Shown in pieces: positions 27,483 through 37,861 of a stretch of 64,000 nucleotides of DNA. The stretch covers positions 124,001-188,000 of the forward strand of contig NZ_MKKY01000055.1 in assembly GCF_002091955.1 (NCBI RefSeq). Direction: 5' to 3'. The notes under the pieces are model-generated. The model saw only the letters and a program-made list of their open reading frames with translations, made no database searches and was not told the origin of the DNA. Made by a program: the position numbers and the translations under genes. The DNA comes from Rhodococcus sp. 1168 (GTDB lineage: Bacteria > Actinomycetota > Actinomycetes > Mycobacteriales > Mycobacteriaceae). Numbering within the stretch: the first letter of the stretch is position 1; each line of letters starts with the position of its first letter.

Positions 27483-29108
27483 CTAGGACAGCTCTACGAC
27501 GTCGAGCTTGCCGTCCGCGTGGGTGCTGCGCAGCCGCTTCTTGTCGTACTTTCCGACGCTCGTCTTGGGTACTTCCTCGATGAATGTCCAGCGTTCCGGA
27601 AGCTGCCAGTGGGCGACCCGGCCGGCAAGGAACTCCTGTAGTTCCTCGGCCGAAATCTTTTCGCCGTCGCGCACGACTACGGCAACCAGTGGACGCTCGT
27701 CCCACTTCTGATCAGGAACACCGATGACGGCGGCCTCGCGCACGGCAGGATGTTCCATCACCTGGTTCTCCAACTCGACCGAGGAGATCCATTCGCCACC
27801 GGACTTGATGATGTCCTTCGATCGGTCCGTCAGCCGCAGGAATCCACCCGAAGAAATGGTGCCGACGTCGCCGGTCCTGAGCCAGCCGTCGTCGAACTTG
27901 TCGGCGGCATCGCCGCGGTAGTAGCTGGCCGTGATCCATGGACCGCGGACCTCGAGTTCGCCGACCTGCTTGCCGTCCCACGGCAGTTCCTTCCCGGCAT
28001 CGTCGACGAGTCGGGCACGGACGGCGGCCACGAATCGACCTTGCGTGCACCGAAGATCGAACTCGTCCTCGGGGGAAAGTCCGGCGTCGGGCCGGCCGGA
28101 GGTGCCGAGCGGAGAGGTCTCGGTCATGCCCCAGGCCTGGGTGATGTGAACGCCGTACTCGTCGTGGAACGCGCGCATCAGGCTCGGCGGGCAGGCGCTC
28201 CCACCGACCACCACGTCGCGCAGGCTCGACAGATCGGCGGGGTGCTCGGTCAGGTAGGAGTGCAGTGCCTGCCAGATCGTCGGAACGGCGGCGGCGGCAG
28301 TGGGGCGCAGAGTGGAAATCATCTCGGCCAGAGGTGCGGGCTGTAGATACTTGTCCGGCATGATCAGCGAGGCACCCACCATCAGTGCCGCGTAGGGGAG
28401 CCCCCAGGACATGGCGTGGAACATCGGGACGATCGCAAGTACCTTGTCGGACTGCGCAATCGCCATTGCGTCGGTCATGCATGCCTGCATCGAATGCAAC
28501 CAAATCGAGCGATGCGAATACACGACCCCCTTGGGGTCTCCGGTGGTTCCCGAGGTGTAACACATTGCCGCAGCGGATCGTTCGTCGAGTTCGGGCCAGT
28601 CGAACTCTTCCGGGTGGCCGGACAGAAAGTCCTCGTAACCGTGCACTGTCATGCTCGCCGGCGCCTGCACGGCCGACGAGTCTGCGCCGACGACGATCAG
28701 ATGGCGCACGGTCGACATCGTGGGAAGCAGCGGCGTGAGCAGTGGTAGCAGGCTCGCGTCGGCGATGATGACCTGATCTTCAGCGTGTTCGGCGATATAG
28801 GTGAGCTGCTCCGGGAAGAGCCTGATGTTGAGCGTGTGCAGCACTGCGCCCATGGCGGGCACCGCCATGTACGCCTCCATGTGCGCGGCGTTGTTCCACA
28901 TGAATGTCGCTACGCGCTGGTCTCCGTCGATGCCGATGGAGCGCAGCGCATGTGCGAGTTGTGCTGCACGCCTGCCCAAATCACCAAAAGTGACCGTCGT
29001 CGGGCCGTCGTCGCCCCAGGTGGTCACCTCGGCGGCGGAGTGAATCGTGGTGCCGAATCGAACGAGTTGACCGATCGACAGCGGTGTGTCCTGCATGGTG
29101 CTCTTCAC
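27483..29108 (-). CDS. Fatty-acyl-CoA ligase (FadD/AMP-binding family)
   Basis: 541 residues. ATP loop CYTSGTTGDPKGVVYSHRS near residue 185, the adenylate motif TGDVG and the C-terminal hinge DRSKDIIKSGGEWISS near residue 430 identify a long- or medium-chain acyl-CoA synthetase. GTG 29108 is selected because GAGGAG precedes it and because related proteins begin KSTMQD..L; ATG 29096 is an alternative. It activates carboxylic acids with ATP and CoA. The chain length cannot be read from sequence. It stands alone, ending at the hairpin shared with gdhA. Confidence 0.88.
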   Translation of the reverse strand: MKSTMQDTPLSIGQLVRFGTTIHSAAEVTTWGDDGPTTVTFGDLGRRAAQLAHALRSIGIDGDQRVATFMWNNAAHMEAYMAVPAMGAVLHTLNIRLFPEQLTYIAEHAEDQVIIADASLLPLLTPLLPTMSTVRHLIVVGADSSAVQAPASMTVHGYEDFLSGHPEEFDWPELDERSAAAMCYTSGTTGDPKGVVYSHRSIWLHSMQACMTDAMAIAQSDKVLAIVPMFHAMSWGLPYAALMVGASLIMPDKYLQPAPLAEMISTLRPTAAAAVPTIWQALHSYLTEHPADLSSLRDVVVGGSACPPSLMRAFHDEYGVHITQAWGMTETSPLGTSGRPDAGLSPEDEFDLRCTQGRFVAAVRARLVDDAGKELPWDGKQVGELEVRGPWITASYYRGDAADKFDDGWLRTGDVGTISSGGFLRLTDRSKDIIKSGGEWISSVELENQVMEHPAVREAAVIGVPDQKWDERPLVAVVVRDGEKISAEELQEFLAGRVAHWQLPERWTFIEEVPKTSVGKYDKKRLRSTHADGKLDVVELS

Positions 29109-29249
29109 GAAACTTTTCACTCCTCGGATTCGAACGACGACACCGCGGCATGTGCCGTACATCACAGTATGCACAGTACCTACTTCGCCGGACGAACCAC
29201 CTACGGGGCGAATTTCCGACGCAAGTTCGAGCACGGACTTGTCTCCGCG

Positions 29250-29525
29250 CTAGGACCGATCGAGGTAGAACTCTGCGATCTCGGTGGCGACGGCCGCCAC
29301 CGCCGAAGCGAGATCGGGTTCCATATCGAGCGCGTTCGCCAGTTCGGCGCCTCGGAGATCGCGGGTTCGCAGGAGATCCCACGCCTGTTCGACGGCCCGT
29401 ACCGATGTCGCAAAGTCGAGCTCCGGGCGGTTCGAGCGCAGTGCTGTTGCTGCCCAATCTGCGTCGAAGGTTCCGCGGGGTGGTCCGAATACCCGCTCTC
29501 CGGAGGTGTAGCTCTTCGGTTCCAT
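29250..29525 (-). CDS. Hypothetical protein, 91 residues
   Basis: A small, mostly helical acidic protein with no recognised motif. The coding frame has normal actinobacterial codon usage, and it starts with ATG at 29525, overlapping nothing on the minus strand. It is divergent from the DUF218 gene. Function unknown; its reality is likely but not proved. Confidence 0.55.
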   Translation of the reverse strand: MEPKSYTSGERVFGPPRGTFDADWAATALRSNRPELDFATSVRAVEQAWDLLRTRDLRGAELANALDMEPDLASAVAAVATEIAEFYLDRS

Positions 29526-29658
29526 GTACGCCGATGGTAGCTACATTCGCCGCACGCCGGATCTCTCGGCTTTCGGAAGGGAAGCGTCCCGATCCTGGCA
29601 AGGTAGGTTGGCTTCGGTATACGTGAGACATCACGTGCGCAGTGACGATCGGAGTCGG

Positions 29659-30342
29659 GTGAGCAGGGCGAACAACGAACGGCGATCGAAAACGTTTCGC
29701 CGCACGATGATTCGTGCGGTCATCGCGGCGATCGGAGTGGTCCTCGCTCTCGTCCTGGCATCGGCCGCCTGGGTCGCTGCAGTGTCGTTCGGCCGTGTTC
29801 ACGACGTCGCGGACGCCCCGGATGCGCCGGTGGTCATCGTGCTCGGCTCGCAAGTCCGAGACGGCAAGCCGATGAAGTTTCTCACTGGACGCCTCGACGC
29901 CGCCATCGAGGTCTACGAGTCGGGTAGAGCACGGGCGATTCTGGTTTCCGGCGACGCACACGGTCGCTCGGGCAACGAGATCGCGGCGATGACGAAGTAT
30001 CTCGTCGACGCCGGAGTCGATCGCGACAAGATCGTCGGAGATGACTACGGTCTCGATACCTTCGACACCTGCGCCCGTGCCTCGGACACGTTCGGCGTGA
30101 GCCGCGCACTGATTGTCAGCCAGGGTCTGCACGTGTCACGTGCCGTCACACTGTGCCGGGACGCAGGCATCGATACGCACGGGATCGATGCCGAGTGCGA
30201 ATGCAACTGGCTGGCGGTCGTCCGGAACTATGCGCGCGAGTGGTTGGCCCGCCCCAAAGCGGTCCTCGACCTACTCTCCGGGCGCCCGCCCGCCGTCGTC
30301 ACGCCCCCGGACGGCACGCTCACAGCGGCGTCCCGGGGCTGA
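29659..30342 (+). CDS. DUF218 (SanA/YdcF-like) membrane-anchored protein
   Basis: 227 residues. One N-terminal membrane segment (about 18-42), then a DUF218 domain with VVIVLGSQVRDGKP, the LVSGDAHG motif and the acidic GVDRDKIVGDDYGLDTFDTC pattern. SanA-type proteins affect envelope permeability and vancomycin sensitivity in enterobacteria; the biochemical role is uncertain. GTG 29659 is chosen because GGAGTCGG precedes it; ATG 29707 is possible. Located at the cell envelope. Confidence 0.8.
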   Translation: MSRANNERRSKTFRRTMIRAVIAAIGVVLALVLASAAWVAAVSFGRVHDVADAPDAPVVIVLGSQVRDGKPMKFLTGRLDAAIEVYESGRARAILVSGDAHGRSGNEIAAMTKYLVDAGVDRDKIVGDDYGLDTFDTCARASDTFGVSRALIVSQGLHVSRAVTLCRDAGIDTHGIDAECECNWLAVVRNYAREWLARPKAVLDLLSGRPPAVVTPPDGTLTAASRG

Positions 30343-30387
30343 CGGATTCGAGTGCCACTTCAGTGATGTTCCAATTCGGACATGAAG

Positions 30388-30407
30388 AACTAGAACGTGT
30401 ACTAGTT
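30388..30407. promoter_or_regulatory. KstR-like operator
   Basis: AACTAGAACGTGTACTAGTT has 6-bp perfect arms and matches the published KstR core TAGAACGTGTTCTA at 13 of 14 positions. It lies about 37 bp before the GTG of the disrupted methyltransferase gene. KstR represses cholesterol-catabolism genes in mycobacteria and rhodococci; control by KstR here is inferred. Confidence 0.55.
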
Positions 30408-30443
30408 TGACGTCGAGGATTGCCGACTTCGAAAGGCGTACAA

Positions 30444-31452
30444 GTGGACTGGTACCGGATCAAGACCGCAGCAACGGGGATCGAGAGGCTCGCGACTCTC
30501 TCGGACGAGGACAAATAGTCGGCCATCGACGCATTTCAGTTCTTCGAGCGCATGCAAGCTGGTGAACCGACAGAAACAGCTGACGAGACCAAGGCCGTCG
30601 CGGACTACTACAAGGTCCTCAAACAACATGCTGTCTGTGTTCGACTTGGAGAAGCTCTACATCCCGCCGATGCTCGATGGAGAGCAAGGGCTCTACGGCA
30701 ACCAGATCCTGCTCGAGAAGGCGCTCCTGAAGGAGTTTGCGCTGAAGGACGCCGCCCATTCCCATCTGCTCGAGATGGGGTGTGGTCGCGGTCGAATCGC
30801 GCACCACCTGGCCACGCTCACCGGAGGGCAGGTCTCGGGCTACAACATCGATCCCAATCAGCTCGAAAATGCCGACGAATGGGCGGCCCGGTGTGGCATG
30901 AGCGATCGGCTGCATTTCGAGTTCGGAGATCACAACAAGCCTCTCGACTACGAGTCCGAGTCCTTCGACGGCCGCTTCTCCGTCCAGGCAGTCTGGCCGT
31001 TCTTCAAGAAGGACGAGCTCGATGCCCACGCCCAGGAGATGTACCGGGTCCTCAAGCCCGGCGGCCGCTATGCCTGCTCGGAGTACCTGCTGACGCCCTA
31101 CTTCGTCTGGGACAACGAAGAACACGTCGCGCTGCACAAGCTGTTCCTGCCCACGCTGGCAGCGACTCGGTCCATGTACCCGGCAGATGTGTGTGCGGCC
31201 CTCGAACGAGCAGGCTTCCGGATCGTGCTGTCGGCTCCGTCGAAGAGCGAGGCCTGGCCCCTGTGTGATGAGAAAGCCAACCTGATTCGCCGCGGACGTA
31301 AGGCAGTTCGCGTCCTGGAAAAAATGAAGGTCGCGTCGCCATGGGTCGAAGAGTCGCTCGAACTGCTGCAGACCGGAGGTGAGGCCTGGAACCAGGCCGA
31401 GCGCGCGAAGATCGCGGACCTCAACTGGCGGATCGTGGCAGAAAAGGTCTGA
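30444..31452 (+). pseudogene. Class I SAM-dependent methyltransferase with disrupted 5' end
   Basis: The intact part (ATG 30628 to 31452) encodes a class I methyltransferase domain with SAM motif LEMGCGRGRIAHHL and a late motif VLKPGGRYACSEYLL, resembling sterol-methyltransferase-like enzymes. Upstream, the frame beginning GTG 30444 encodes a matching N-terminal helical region (DWYRIKTAATGIERL...), but it is broken by a TAG at 30516-30518 and then by a one-base frameshift between about 30618 and 30628, where ...ADYYKVLKQ should join LSVFDLEKLYIPP. Either the gene is inactive, or a shortened protein starts at 30562/30628, or the two lesions are sequencing errors. A KstR-like box precedes it. 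Confidence 0.65.
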
Positions 31453-31565
31453 CAGAACGGAGACCAGCGCCGACGTCGCAGCAGCTCACTGCGCTCCGCC
31501 CGGTACAGTGGGCGGGCTGGTTCAACACTGAACCGGACCCCGTATCCCCAGGAGTTGTTTTTTCG

Positions 31566-33161
<1,596 letters not shown>

Positions 33162-33170
33162 TAGGAACCC

Positions 33171-33234
33171 GTTTTGCACACTATCGCGCGGTATCGACGG
33201 GATCCCGTCGATACCGCGCGATAGTGTGCAAAAC
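33171..33234. terminator. Perfect 64-bp palindrome, bidirectional terminator between convergent genes
   Basis: Arms 33171-33202 and 33203-33234 are exact reverse complements with no spacer. It lies 9 bp after the ABC-F stop and 2 bp before the thioesterase stop on the other strand. As RNA it forms a very long hairpin with A/U-rich base (GUUUUGC...GCAAAAC) in both directions. A spacer-free perfect palindrome of this length is unusual because such DNA tends to form cruciforms. Confidence 0.85.
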
Positions 33235-33236
33235 CG

Positions 33237-34037
33237 TCAGTCCTTGTAGTAGACGACCTGATGGCTGGTCGCGAGCAGGTGGCCGTCGGTACCCCAGAGT
33301 TCGGCCGACTGATCGAAATACCCCTGGTTGAACCGTCGCGAATGCGCCGTGCCGAGCAGACGACCTTCGGCCTGCGTTGCGAGATCTGCGGCCGTCGCGA
33401 AGTAATGGATGGTGAGTGTAATCGTCCCGGCCGGAACGAACTTCCCTCGACGCTGAAACACGCGCGGATAGAAGATGTCGCACATCGAGGTCAGCGACGC
33501 GAAATCGAGTGGGCGCGGGGGAGCGTCGCGTACCCACAATGTCGCCGTCGAGTCGACTGTTTCCTCCTCGCTGAGTCTGCCTGCAGCGAAATGCATTTCG
33601 TAGTTCTTCGCCCAGGCGATGAAGTCCGGGAAACCGCCGGCTTCGAGATCGGACGGTGCCGGTGCAGCCGGGAGAGATGCCTCGACGTCGTTCCAGGTTT
33701 CCCGACGTGTCCCGAACACGGCCGTTGCGGTGGTGGCGACCACGCCGTCCTGCGAAAGTTCCAGATACCAGTGCTGATTGCTGCGGTTGGTGCGCACGGC
33801 ACGAGTGGAAATCTCGAATTCGCCGTCGGAAACGGGGCCGGCGAAGTTGATCGTGATCGAAATCGGTTCGCCGAGCCGATCGGGATGTTTTTCGACGGCA
33901 CGAATCAGCGTTGCCGCGGTGAGACCGCCGAACGGTCCGACCATGTTTTTGTATGCAGTGGACGTGCGACCTCGAACTACGCCGTCGCGGACGGCTTCCA
34001 GTGTCAACGCGTCGTCGAAGGGGTGCGGGTCGGTCAT
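33237..34037 (-). CDS. Acyl-CoA thioesterase family protein (TesB-like, double hot-dog)
   Basis: 266 residues. The N-terminal YKNMVGPFGGLTAATLIRAVEKHP segment and the C-terminal HSRRFNQGYFDQSAELWGTDGHLLATSHQ segment match the two-hot-dog thioesterase family used for acyl-CoA hydrolysis. ATG 34037 has GGGAG upstream; the longer frame is not conserved. It ends immediately at the 64-bp palindrome. The acyl substrate is unknown. Confidence 0.82.
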   Translation of the reverse strand: MTDPHPFDDALTLEAVRDGVVRGRTSTAYKNMVGPFGGLTAATLIRAVEKHPDRLGEPISITINFAGPVSDGEFEISTRAVRTNRSNQHWYLELSQDGVVATTATAVFGTRRETWNDVEASLPAAPAPSDLEAGGFPDFIAWAKNYEMHFAAGRLSEEETVDSTATLWVRDAPPRPLDFASLTSMCDIFYPRVFQRRGKFVPAGTITLTIHYFATAADLATQAEGRLLGTAHSRRFNQGYFDQSAELWGTDGHLLATSHQVVYYKD

Positions 34038-34125
34038 AGGGCTCCCAGGAGTGTGTTCGGTACTATGCTGTGCGCCATAGTATCCGAGCTGAAGTTTCGA
34101 TGTCGTGGCGCCGGTGCCCGCCCAA

Positions 34126-35387
34126 TCACCGCTGGGTACTTCCAAGTCCGGCGGCCTTGGCGATCAGCACCTTCCGCTCACGCTCGTTGCCCGCCAACCT
34201 TGCGGCTTCGAGCAATTCGATGCGTGCTTCGTCGATTCGACCGACTTGGGCAAGAAGGTCTCCTCGCACACTCGGCAGCAGATGGTAGCCGGAGAGCGTC
34301 CCCGCACTGACGAGCTTGTCGACGTACTCCAGGCCAATGACCGGGCCGTAGGCCATCGAGACAGCTGCCGCAAGATTGAGATCGACGACCGGCGAGGGTG
34401 CCAGCTGCTGTAATGCCTCGTACAGCAACACGATTCGATTTAAGTCGGTATCGGCGAAAGTCGCTGCGACGGCGTGGCATTCCGCGATCCCTGCCTGCAG
34501 GCTGTACGGGCCGCGACCACGCCCGATAGCGTCGGCGCGTGCAAGCGACGTCAGGCCTCTGGTGATCTGCCCGCGATCCCACCTGGTGCGGTTCTGCTCG
34601 GACAACAGAGTCGGCACACCGTCGGGGTCGGTGCGGGCACCGAACCGTGACGCAGTTAATTCCATAAGCGCAACCAGGCCATGCACTTCGGGTTCTTACG
34701 GAACCAGTTCGGCGAGGATGCGTGCCAACCGCAGCGCTTCGTTGCTGAGATCGGTGCGCATCCACTCCTCACCCAGTCTGGCCGCGTAACCCTCGTTGAA
34801 CACCAGATACACAACGCTGAGGACCCCGCCCAGCCTGCGGGCAAACTCCTCGCGCTCCGGCACCTCGAATGCAGCCTTCGCTGCGGTGAGCGTTTTCTTG
34901 GCCCGCACGATGCGCTGCTGAACGGTCGCTGTCGATATCAGAAGCGCCTTCGCGATCTCCTCGGTCGTCAGCCCACCGACTATTCGAAGTGTCAACGCTA
35001 CTTGCGCATTTCGATTAAGAACCGGATGGCACGCAACGAAGATCAGCCGCAGGATGTCGTCGTCGATACGGTCGGGATCCCACGGTTCGTTTTCGACAAT
35101 CGAGGCGCTGTTCTCCAACTCGTGGGCAAAGTGCGCATATCGCTCGTCGAGTCGATCTTTTCGGCGCCATCCGTCGATCGCCCGCCTTCTCGCTACCGAC
35201 GTCAGCCATGCGGCAGGGTTGCGGGGAACGCCCGAAATCGGCCACTGCTCCACAGCTTCGAGCAGAGCCTGTCCGGCAAGATCCTCGGCAAGATCGAGAT
35301 CGCCGACAGTTCGGGTCAGCGTCGCAAGAATTTTCGCCGACTCGATCCGCACACCGCCTCGACTTCGCGTCGAACATCTTCGCTCAT
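34126..35387 (-). pseudogene. ECF RNA polymerase sigma factor (ECF42/SigJ-like with C-terminal extension), doubly disrupted
   Basis: Read from ATG 35387 the protein begins MSEDVRREVEAV and should continue RIESAKILATLTRTVGDL, but a one-base loss near 35350 shifts the frame (GTGTGCGG where GTGTGGCGG would restore it). After 34-residue sigma region 2 and region 4 (VGGLTTEEIAKALLIS..VQQRIVRAKK), an in-frame TAA at 34696-34698 separates ...ARILAELVP from EPEVHGLVALMELTAS. The remaining 186 residues are the conserved C-terminal helical extension of this ECF group. Translation of the full-length protein is not possible without correction; sequencing error should be excluded. The partner YCII gene lies 3 bp upstream. 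Confidence 0.8.
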
Positions 35388-35390
35388 GTG

Positions 35391-35822
35391 TCAGGAAGAA
35401 ACAGGTCGATCGGTGCCGAGTTCTTCACGCCAACCTGCTTCCTTCTGGATGTATTCGTTGCTCTGATCGAACTCTTTCATCTCGGTGACGCGACGGACCT
35501 CGAGCTTCACGCCGGGGCCGAGCGGGCAGCGCTCGGCCCATTCGACTGCCTCCTCCTTCGAAGAGGTCTGGATGATCCAGAATCCCGAGAACAACTCTTT
35601 GGTCTCTCCGTACGGCCCGTCGGAGATGATCGGAGTCTCGGCGTCGAAGTCGACGATGAAGCCCTCTTCCGGCCCCGCTAACCCTTCACCGGCAAGGAGG
35701 ACGCCTGCCTTCAGGAGCGACTCGTTGTACGCACCCATGGCGTTGATGATCTCGGCGAAGTCCATGTCCTTGGAGGCTTCGATGGCTTCGTCGGTGGTGC
35801 GCATGATCAGCATGTATTTCAT
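35391..35822 (-). CDS. YCII-related (DGPF) domain protein
   Basis: 143 residues. MKYMLIMR at the N terminus and SDGPYGETKELFSGFWIIQ in the middle are the hallmarks of DGPF/YCII proteins that accompany ECF42-type sigma factors. Function in the sigma pathway is unknown, and an anti-sigma role is not established. ATG 35822 is preceded by GGAGGAGAACC. Only 3 bp separate it from the sigma gene, so they form one operon whose second gene is damaged here. Confidence 0.85.
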   Translation of the reverse strand: MKYMLIMRTTDEAIEASKDMDFAEIINAMGAYNESLLKAGVLLAGEGLAGPEEGFIVDFDAETPIISDGPYGETKELFSGFWIIQTSSKEEAVEWAERCPLGPGVKLEVRRVTEMKEFDQSNEYIQKEAGWREELGTDRPVSS

Positions 35823-35916
35823 TTCGGTTCTCCTCCGCTGCGGGGACGTCCTCTTCGGTCCCTCTACCTATACGTCGAACGGGTCGAGAATCGATCGACA
35901 TCAGGGGAGAAGAAAT

Positions 35917-36099
35917 CTACTTCGATAGGAAGCTCGGGCTCGAACGATCGCGAGAATCGCCTTGCCTGGCGCGATAGGCCGCGACCGCAGTCCTGTTTCC
36001 GCAGGAGGCAGAGCAAAACTTTCGGTTGACGATCTCCACGGCACGGTCGCGGTTGATGAGCAGTTTCAACGGAGAGCCGAAAGGTGGTGCCGGCGGTGC
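35917..36099 (-). pseudogene. CGNR zinc-finger protein remnant
   Basis: The C-terminal zinc-finger core NRKFCSASCGNRTAVAAYRAR of CGNR proteins is readable, with the two cysteines and CGNR intact. The ~130-residue N-terminal ABATE domain that normally precedes it is missing, and the frame runs into unrelated sequence upstream. The neighbouring plus-strand kinase gene occupies that space. This is a truncated gene that probably has no product. Confidence 0.6.
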
Positions 36100-36165
36100 A
36101 GGGCATGATGGATGCACAAGCGGTATTACGCCGGTGGTGTGCGCGCCCGAGAGGAAAGTTCTGGA

Positions 36166-36846
36166 GTGAGTAAGCAACAACCGGTGTATCGCGCAGAGTC
36201 GTTCGATCGAATGCTCGAGTACATGGTCGAGCGAACTCGCGACTCGATCAGCTCCGGCGAACGAAAGATTCTGGGCATGACCGGTCCTCCCGGCTCAGGA
36301 AAGTCGACGGTCTGTAGGGCTCTCGGCGAGGTGCTCGGAGCGAGGGCCGCTATCGTCGAAATGGACGGATTTCACCTTGCGAACAGTGAGCTGACCAGGC
36401 TCTCCAGGCGCGACCGCAAAGGGGCGCCCGACACGTTCGATGTGGACGGGTACGTCGCATTGCTCGGGCGGCTACGCGAGCAGGACTCCGAGGTGGTCTA
36501 TGCACCCCGATTCGATCGCGGATCGGAGGAATCGGTCGGATCAGCTGTGCCGATTGTGCGCAGCACTGCTTTGATCATCACCGAAGGTAACTACCTACTG
36601 TGCGCGGACGGGGGATGGCAGTGTGTTCGACCGGTACTCGACGAGGTCTGGTATCTCGACGTCGCGCAGAACATCCTTACCGAACGATTGATCAGTAGAC
36701 AGCGTCGTTACGGAAAAGCGCTCGCCGATGCACGTGCATGGACCGCACGAGTGGATCTTCCCAACTCCAATATCGTTGCAGGGGAGCGTGATCGAGCCGA
36801 TCTGGTCTTTGTAGTGCCCGAGGATTCGAATTTGTATCGCGGATAG
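36166..36846 (+). CDS. P-loop nucleoside/nucleotide kinase family protein
   Basis: 226 residues. P-loop GPPGSGKST near residue 40, followed by VEMDGFHLANSEL, the PRK/uridine-kinase type acceptor motif, and the GAPDTFDVDGY element. Similar proteins include YggC/FrcK-like fructose or nucleoside kinases, so the acceptor is not defined. GTG 36166 is chosen because GAGGAAAG lies 7 bp upstream and the family start fits; the longer frame begins in the remnant of the CGNR gene. Confidence 0.82.
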   Translation: MSKQQPVYRAESFDRMLEYMVERTRDSISSGERKILGMTGPPGSGKSTVCRALGEVLGARAAIVEMDGFHLANSELTRLSRRDRKGAPDTFDVDGYVALLGRLREQDSEVVYAPRFDRGSEESVGSAVPIVRSTALIITEGNYLLCADGGWQCVRPVLDEVWYLDVAQNILTERLISRQRRYGKALADARAWTARVDLPNSNIVAGERDRADLVFVVPEDSNLYRG

Positions 36847-36858
36847 CCCCGATGCGAG

Positions 36859-37215
36859 TCATGGGCCCCAGACTCCGAGTTCGTTGCCGCTGGGATCGGT
36901 GAAGTGGAAGCGTCGACCACCGGGAAATTCGTACGGGCCCTGCAGCAGGGCACCGCCGGCTGTACGTACGGACTCCAACGTTGCATCGAGGTCATCGGAA
37001 TACAAGAGTACGAGTGGGCCGCCCCGCGGTGCAGGTTCGTCCACCAGCGCCAGGCCGCCCACTTCATTGCCGTCAGCACCGACAATCCCTGCGTATCCGG
37101 GGCGGTAGTTATTGAAATCCCAGCCGAATGCGGTGCGGTAGAACGCTTGGGCACCAGGCAGATCGGTCACGGAGAACTCGATGTAGTTCAGTCGGTGATG
37201 CGTGTTCTCGGTCAT
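36859..37215 (-). CDS. VOC (glyoxalase/bleomycin-resistance/dioxygenase) family protein
   Basis: 118 residues with the paired beta-alpha-beta-beta-beta modules of the VOC superfamily: N-terminal LNYIEFSVTDLPGAQAFYRTAFGWDF and C-terminal FTDPSGNELGVWGP, with the late glutamate as metal ligand. The substrate is unknown; related small proteins are often annotated as extradiol-dioxygenase-like or resistance proteins. ATG 37215. It converges on the kinase gene with 12 bp between the two stops. Confidence 0.85.
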   Translation of the reverse strand: MTENTHHRLNYIEFSVTDLPGAQAFYRTAFGWDFNNYRPGYAGIVGADGNEVGGLALVDEPAPRGGPLVLLYSDDLDATLESVRTAGGALLQGPYEFPGGRRFHFTDPSGNELGVWGP

Positions 37216-37323
37216 GCTGGAGATTCTCACATGGAGTGTGAGCAGGACGTACCACTTGCGCGCAGAGCAAGCGGATTCCCGCGCAATCCGGTCGCGAGTG
37301 GAACACCATGCCCGCCCGGCGTT

Positions 37324-37821
37324 CTACGAGATGAGCGGCTCCGCGAGGATTCCGTCGATTTGGCACATCGCTGTCACCAAGTCCTCATCCATCTTCATCT
37401 CAGCCATCGGTTGCATTTGATCTGCGTTATCGAAGGTCATCGTCGTAGTCATCCGCGTCCGACCGCCGAGATCGACCAGGTCGACGAGAGCATGTGCGGT
37501 GCCCATATCTTCGATGGGTTCCCAATTCGAGTCGGCAAACCCGTCGTCGAAGTGCAAGGTTCGCGGTGCGGCGATTGCTGTGATCGACCACCGCCCCCGA
37601 ACTTTCTGCCCGAGAGAACCCAGCACGTAGTAGTGGGCAACTCCGCCTGGTTCGAATTCATGGGTCTCGAACGTCGCCGGCGAAGTACTCGAAGCCCACC
37701 ACAGTTCGAGCTTGCGTGGGTCTGCCCAGATTTGCCAGACGCGTTCGAGTGTCGCGTCGAACTCGGCAACGATCGTGAAGGCGAGGTGCTTCTCATCCTT
37801 GTCGGTGCTGATGACGGTCAT
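37324..37821 (-). CDS. SRPBCC/AHSA1-family protein
   Basis: 165 residues. The AHSA1 fold is indicated by FTIVAEFDATLERVWQIWADPRKLELWW and the central YVLGSLGQKVRGRWSI segment. Members bind hydrophobic ligands or act as Hsp90 co-chaperone-like domains; many in actinobacteria are orphan. ATG 37821 is chosen over the longer frame that starts upstream in the hydrolase gene. It follows the serine hydrolase by 40 bp on the same strand and is probably in its operon. Confidence 0.82.
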   Translation of the reverse strand: MTVISTDKDEKHLAFTIVAEFDATLERVWQIWADPRKLELWWASSTSPATFETHEFEPGGVAHYYVLGSLGQKVRGRWSITAIAAPRTLHFDDGFADSNWEPIEDMGTAHALVDLVDLGGRTRMTTTMTFDNADQMQPMAEMKMDEDLVTAMCQIDGILAEPLIS

Positions 37822-37861
37822 CGCGTCTCGTCCATTTCTTCTCGACTCGTCGAGTTCCTTC

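Noticed and set aside
33171..33234. Insertion-sequence end or CRISPR repeat
   Set aside because: Single copy, no transposase nearby, lies exactly between two convergent stops.
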